Below are positions 61,400 to 64,000 of a stretch of 64,000 nucleotides of DNA, piece after piece. The notes under the pieces were generated by a model. That model saw nothing but the letters and a program-made list of their open reading frames with translations. It did not search any database and had not been told where the DNA came from. The number at the start of each line of letters is the position of its first letter. Within the stretch, counting starts at the first letter, position 1. Location: positions 2,914,001 through 2,978,000 of the forward strand of contig NZ_CP019113.1 of the NCBI RefSeq assembly GCF_001888805.2. Reading direction: 5' to 3'. The position numbers and the translations under genes are program-made. This DNA comes from Enterobacter sp. SA187. GTDB taxonomy: Bacteria; Pseudomonadota; Gammaproteobacteria; Enterobacterales; Enterobacteriaceae.

Positions 61400-62983
61400 T
61401 TATGCTGCGCTATCACGCAGCTTAAACACCTGCACCATCTCCAGCAGCCTGTGCGCCTGATCCTGCATGGCGTGCGCCGCGGCAGAAGACTCCTGCGACA
61501 GCGTGGCGTTCTGCTGCGTGGCGGTGTCCATATGCGTCATTGCGATATGCACCTGGTCGATCCCCACGCTCTGCTCATTGCTGGCAATTGAAATGGTGTC
61601 CACCAGTTGGCTCACGCGCTCGACGCTGCGCACGATCTCCTGCATTGCGCTACCGGCGTTATTCACCAGTTTATTGCCGTCGCTGATCCGATTTACCGAG
61701 CGTTCGATTAGCTCACCGATCTCTCTGGCGGCAGTAGCAGAGCGCTGCGCCAGGGCGCGCACTTCGCTCGCCACCACCGCAAAACCCCGCCCCTGATTGC
61801 CAGCCCGCGCCGCTTCCACTGCCGCATTGAGCGCCAGAATGTTCGTCTGGAAGGCGATGCTGTCAATCACGCCGATAATGCTGCTGATCTCGCTGGCGAG
61901 CAGGTTAATATCGCGCATGGTATCCACCACTTTCTCCACCACGTTACCACCCTGGCCTGCGGTGGCGCAGGCTTCGCGGGTCAGGGTGCTGGCGATGCGC
62001 GAGTTCTCGGTGTTGTTTTTCACCACCGAAGTCAGCTGTTCCATCGACGCCACGGTCTGCTCCAGCGCGCTGGCCTGCGCTTCATTGCGGGCCGACAGCT
62101 CCAGGCTACCGGTGGCGATCTGCTTCGAGGCGCTGGCGATAGTCTCGGTGCCATTGCGCACGCCGTTGACGATACCGGTCAGGTTATCGTTCATCTCCCG
62201 CAGGGCGCGCATCAGCAGGGCGGTTTCATCGCGTCCGCTGACGGCGATAGTGGTTTGCAAATCGCCGGCGGCCACGCGGCGCGCCACGGATACGGCCTGC
62301 GCCAGCGGACGAGTAATGCTGCGTACCAGCCACCAGGTGATCATCAGACCGGCTATCAGCGTCAGGGCCATCGCCAGCAACAACAGATATTTAGTTTGCT
62401 GATACAGCGCCATGTTGCGATCGTGCGTCTGCTGGCGGATGCGATCTGCCTGTTTGAGCGTGGCGGCTACCGTCTCGTCGATCATGCGCGTCGGTTCCCG
62501 ATCAATGCCGGACACCAGCTTATCCACCCGCTGCGCGCTGGAAGGATCCTGGATATCGTACTGGGTCAGCGCAGCGAGATAATGCGCCTCAAGCTCGCTA
62601 TGCAGCTGGCGGGTTCGTTCCACCAGCCCGGTATCCAGCCCGATTTGCGGCAGCAGGGTAGCAAGTTCCGTCAGCAGCGCCTGGGTTTTCTGGCTCTGGG
62701 CGACAAATGCATTTTTATATTTATCGAAGCTGTCCTGTCCCTGACCGCCGCGCAGCAGCGTATTTTTCCACTCCTGCACCTGAATTTTGAACTGTACCTG
62801 TGCATTTCGCGCCGTATCGATACTTTGCGTCACACGTTTTTCCGTCGCCATAATGTGCTGATTCTGCGTCAGCCCGTCGGCGTTAATCACTAATCCTCTG
62901 CTGCCGATAAACAGCGTCGCCAGCAGCAGTACCGCAGCCAGTAAACCGAGCCGCTGCCCGATAGTAAGGTGGTTAAGTTTCAT
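61400..62983 (-). CDS. Methyl-accepting chemotaxis protein
   Basis: The 527-residue receptor has membrane helix 1 (about 11-29), a periplasmic helical sensor domain of the Tar/Tsr type (about 35-195), helix 2 (about 199-220), HAMP (about 221-273) and a cytoplasmic signalling domain. The latter has the conserved tip IDSIAFQTNILALNAAVEAARAG, which binds CheW and CheA. The C-terminus ends KLRDSAA and lacks the NWETF pentapeptide that recruits CheR and CheB. The start is ATG 62983; a frame to 63031 adds no conserved sequence. The ligand is unknown. The E. coli receptors are not at this place. Confidence 0.93.
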   Translation of the reverse strand: MKLNHLTIGQRLGLLAAVLLLATLFIGSRGLVINADGLTQNQHIMATEKRVTQSIDTARNAQVQFKIQVQEWKNTLLRGGQGQDSFDKYKNAFVAQSQKTQALLTELATLLPQIGLDTGLVERTRQLHSELEAHYLAALTQYDIQDPSSAQRVDKLVSGIDREPTRMIDETVAATLKQADRIRQQTHDRNMALYQQTKYLLLLAMALTLIAGLMITWWLVRSITRPLAQAVSVARRVAAGDLQTTIAVSGRDETALLMRALREMNDNLTGIVNGVRNGTETIASASKQIATGSLELSARNEAQASALEQTVASMEQLTSVVKNNTENSRIASTLTREACATAGQGGNVVEKVVDTMRDINLLASEISSIIGVIDSIAFQTNILALNAAVEAARAGNQGRGFAVVASEVRALAQRSATAAREIGELIERSVNRISDGNKLVNNAGSAMQEIVRSVERVSQLVDTISIASNEQSVGIDQVHIAMTHMDTATQQNATLSQESSAAAHAMQDQAHRLLEMVQVFKLRDSAA

Positions 62984-63184
62984 TGTATCTGTAGTTCCTG
63001 AGGTCAAGGGTGCCATCGGAATGACGAGCACACAGGTATCGACCCGGCGGCGACGGGCTTTAATGGCGGGAGTGCGGTAAAAAGCAGCAAAGTGGCGTTA
63101 ATCGGTTGATATGCAATAACTATATAATTTTATGACATATTTATGACAGGCGGCAAAATAGCCAAAAGCCGCCTGTTTAACCCG

Positions 63185-64000
63185 CTACAGGAAATTGCGC
63201 AGCGACGCCACGTCAAGAGGACTGGCTTCGGTGAGCCATGCGGGGATTGCCTCTGGCGGCACCGGGCGCGAGAAAAAGTAGCCCTGCGCTTCGTCGCAGC
63301 CATAGGACTGCAACAGCATGGCGGTCTCTTTATCTTCCACACCCTCAGCCAGCACCAGATAATTCAGATCCTTGAGCATCATAATCACGTGACGGGCGAT
63401 AATGCGGCTGCCGGGATCGGTGGTCAGCTGGCTAATCAGCGAACGGTCGAGCTTGATAATATCAATGGGAATACGGCGTAAGTAGCTGATATTACTGTAA
63501 CCCGCGCCAAAGTCGTCGAGCAGGATCTTAAAGCCCTTCATTTTCAGCCGATCCAGTTCACAGAGCGCCTGCTCGCTCTCCAGCACTTTTTCTGTTTCCA
63601 GGCATTCAATGCGAATATCCTGCGCCACCAGGCCTGCCTCAAGGATCTGCTGCTCCAGCATATCGGCAAAACCGGGGCAGGAAAAATCGCTGACCGTCAC
63701 GTTGATGGATACCGGCAGCAGAATGCCCGCCGCCCTCCAGCGCCTGAGCTGAGCGATCACGGTGCGGATCACCCAGTGGGTAATGTCGTTCATCAACGTG
63801 GTTTTCTCCGCCAGCGCCACAATGGTGGCGGGGGAAATATTGCCCAGCACAGGATGCTGCCAGCGCAGCAGCGCCTCGCATCCTTCGGTGAAACCGGTGT
63901 GCAGGGATATTTTCGGCTGATAGACCAGATAAAACTGATCCGGCGCTTTGATGGCCTCGCTCAAATCGTAAAGCAATTTAAAATCGCTGTTGCGCTTCTC
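63185..64000 (-). CDS. EAL-domain cyclic-di-GMP phosphodiesterase (N-terminal part outside window)
   Basis: The frame stays open to the window edge (EKRNSDFKLLYDLSEAI...), so the upstream part, probably sensory or GGDEF, is cut off. The EAL domain (about 17-260 of the visible part) keeps the catalytic and metal residues: EALLRW, INVTVSD, the Glu in ECLETE, DDFGAGYSN, IIKLDRSLI, LAEGVED and the Gln in EAQGYFFSRP. It is therefore probably active. The linker pattern before EAL resembles composite GGDEF-EAL proteins. It lies 201 bp upstream of the chemoreceptor, in the same direction. Confidence 0.9.
   Translation of the reverse strand, partial: EKRNSDFKLLYDLSEAIKAPDQFYLVYQPKISLHTGFTEGCEALLRWQHPVLGNISPATIVALAEKTTLMNDITHWVIRTVIAQLRRWRAAGILLPVSINVTVSDFSCPGFADMLEQQILEAGLVAQDIRIECLETEKVLESEQALCELDRLKMKGFKILLDDFGAGYSNISYLRRIPIDIIKLDRSLISQLTTDPGSRIIARHVIMMLKDLNYLVLAEGVEDKETAMLLQSYGCDEAQGYFFSRPVPPEAIPAWLTEASPLDVASLRNFL

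Noticed and set aside
1..64000. CRISPR arrays, tRNA or rRNA genes, prophage
   Set aside because: No regularly spaced repeats with unique spacers, no tRNA-like CCA-ended cloverleaf and no integrase or phage structural genes were seen.

Overview
The window is a stretch of chromosome from a motile gammaproteobacterium of the family Enterobacteriaceae. Gene order follows the E. coli K-12 block flgL-rne-rluC-fab-ptsG-ndh-lolCDE-potABCD-phoPQ-purB-icd almost gene for gene, and most proteins are close to their E. coli counterparts. The GC-rich coding style, the flagellar hook gene and the GTAG-headed REP sequences suggest a relative of Enterobacter, Citrobacter, Kosakonia or Leclercia; the sequence alone does not settle the species. 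I see no prophage, CRISPR array, rRNA or tRNA gene.

Layout. (1) 1-10 kb: the 3' part of flgL, an MFS exporter/LysR regulator pair absent from this place in E. coli, rne with its long leader, rluC, a secreted alpha/beta hydrolase (also extra) and yceF. (2) 10-20.7 kb: the lipid synthesis cluster yceD-rpmF-plsX-fabH-fabD-fabG-acpP-fabF, running into pabC-mltG-tmk-holB-ycfH. (3) 20.7-25 kb: ptsG with CRP, Mlc and SgrS control sites, a REP cluster, and the ferric-siderophore receptor fhuE. (4) 25-33.5 kb: hinT-ycfL-lpoB-thiK-nagZ-ycfP, ndh with an exact FNR box, ycfJ, a small membrane ORF, comR (its usual neighbour bhsA is missing) and ldtC. (5) 33.5-47 kb: mfd, ycfT, lolCDE-nagK-cobB and the polyamine importer potABCD, where the E. 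coli potA ATG reads ACG. (6) 47-58.5 kb: pepT, a REP-associated tyrosine transposase between identical 47-bp REP copies, roxA, phoPQ with a PhoP box, purB-hflD, mnmA-nudJ-rluE and icd.

(7) 58.5-64 kb, downstream of icd, is an accessory block unlike E. coli K-12 (where prophage e14 sits at icd): an Hsp20 chaperone, a 57-residue helical protein, a yedK-type DNA-abasic-site crosslinking protein, a 30-residue membrane protein, a LysE/RhtB exporter, a chemoreceptor and the C-terminal part of an EAL-domain protein cut by the window edge.

The genes are mostly housekeeping: envelope building (fatty acids, lipoproteins, peptidoglycan), RNA processing, sugar and polyamine uptake, respiration and Mg2+ sensing. 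No wholly new system is evident. The points most worth following are the RAYT/REP element, the solitary comR, the potA start, the plsX translation-start hairpin and the undescribed small proteins.
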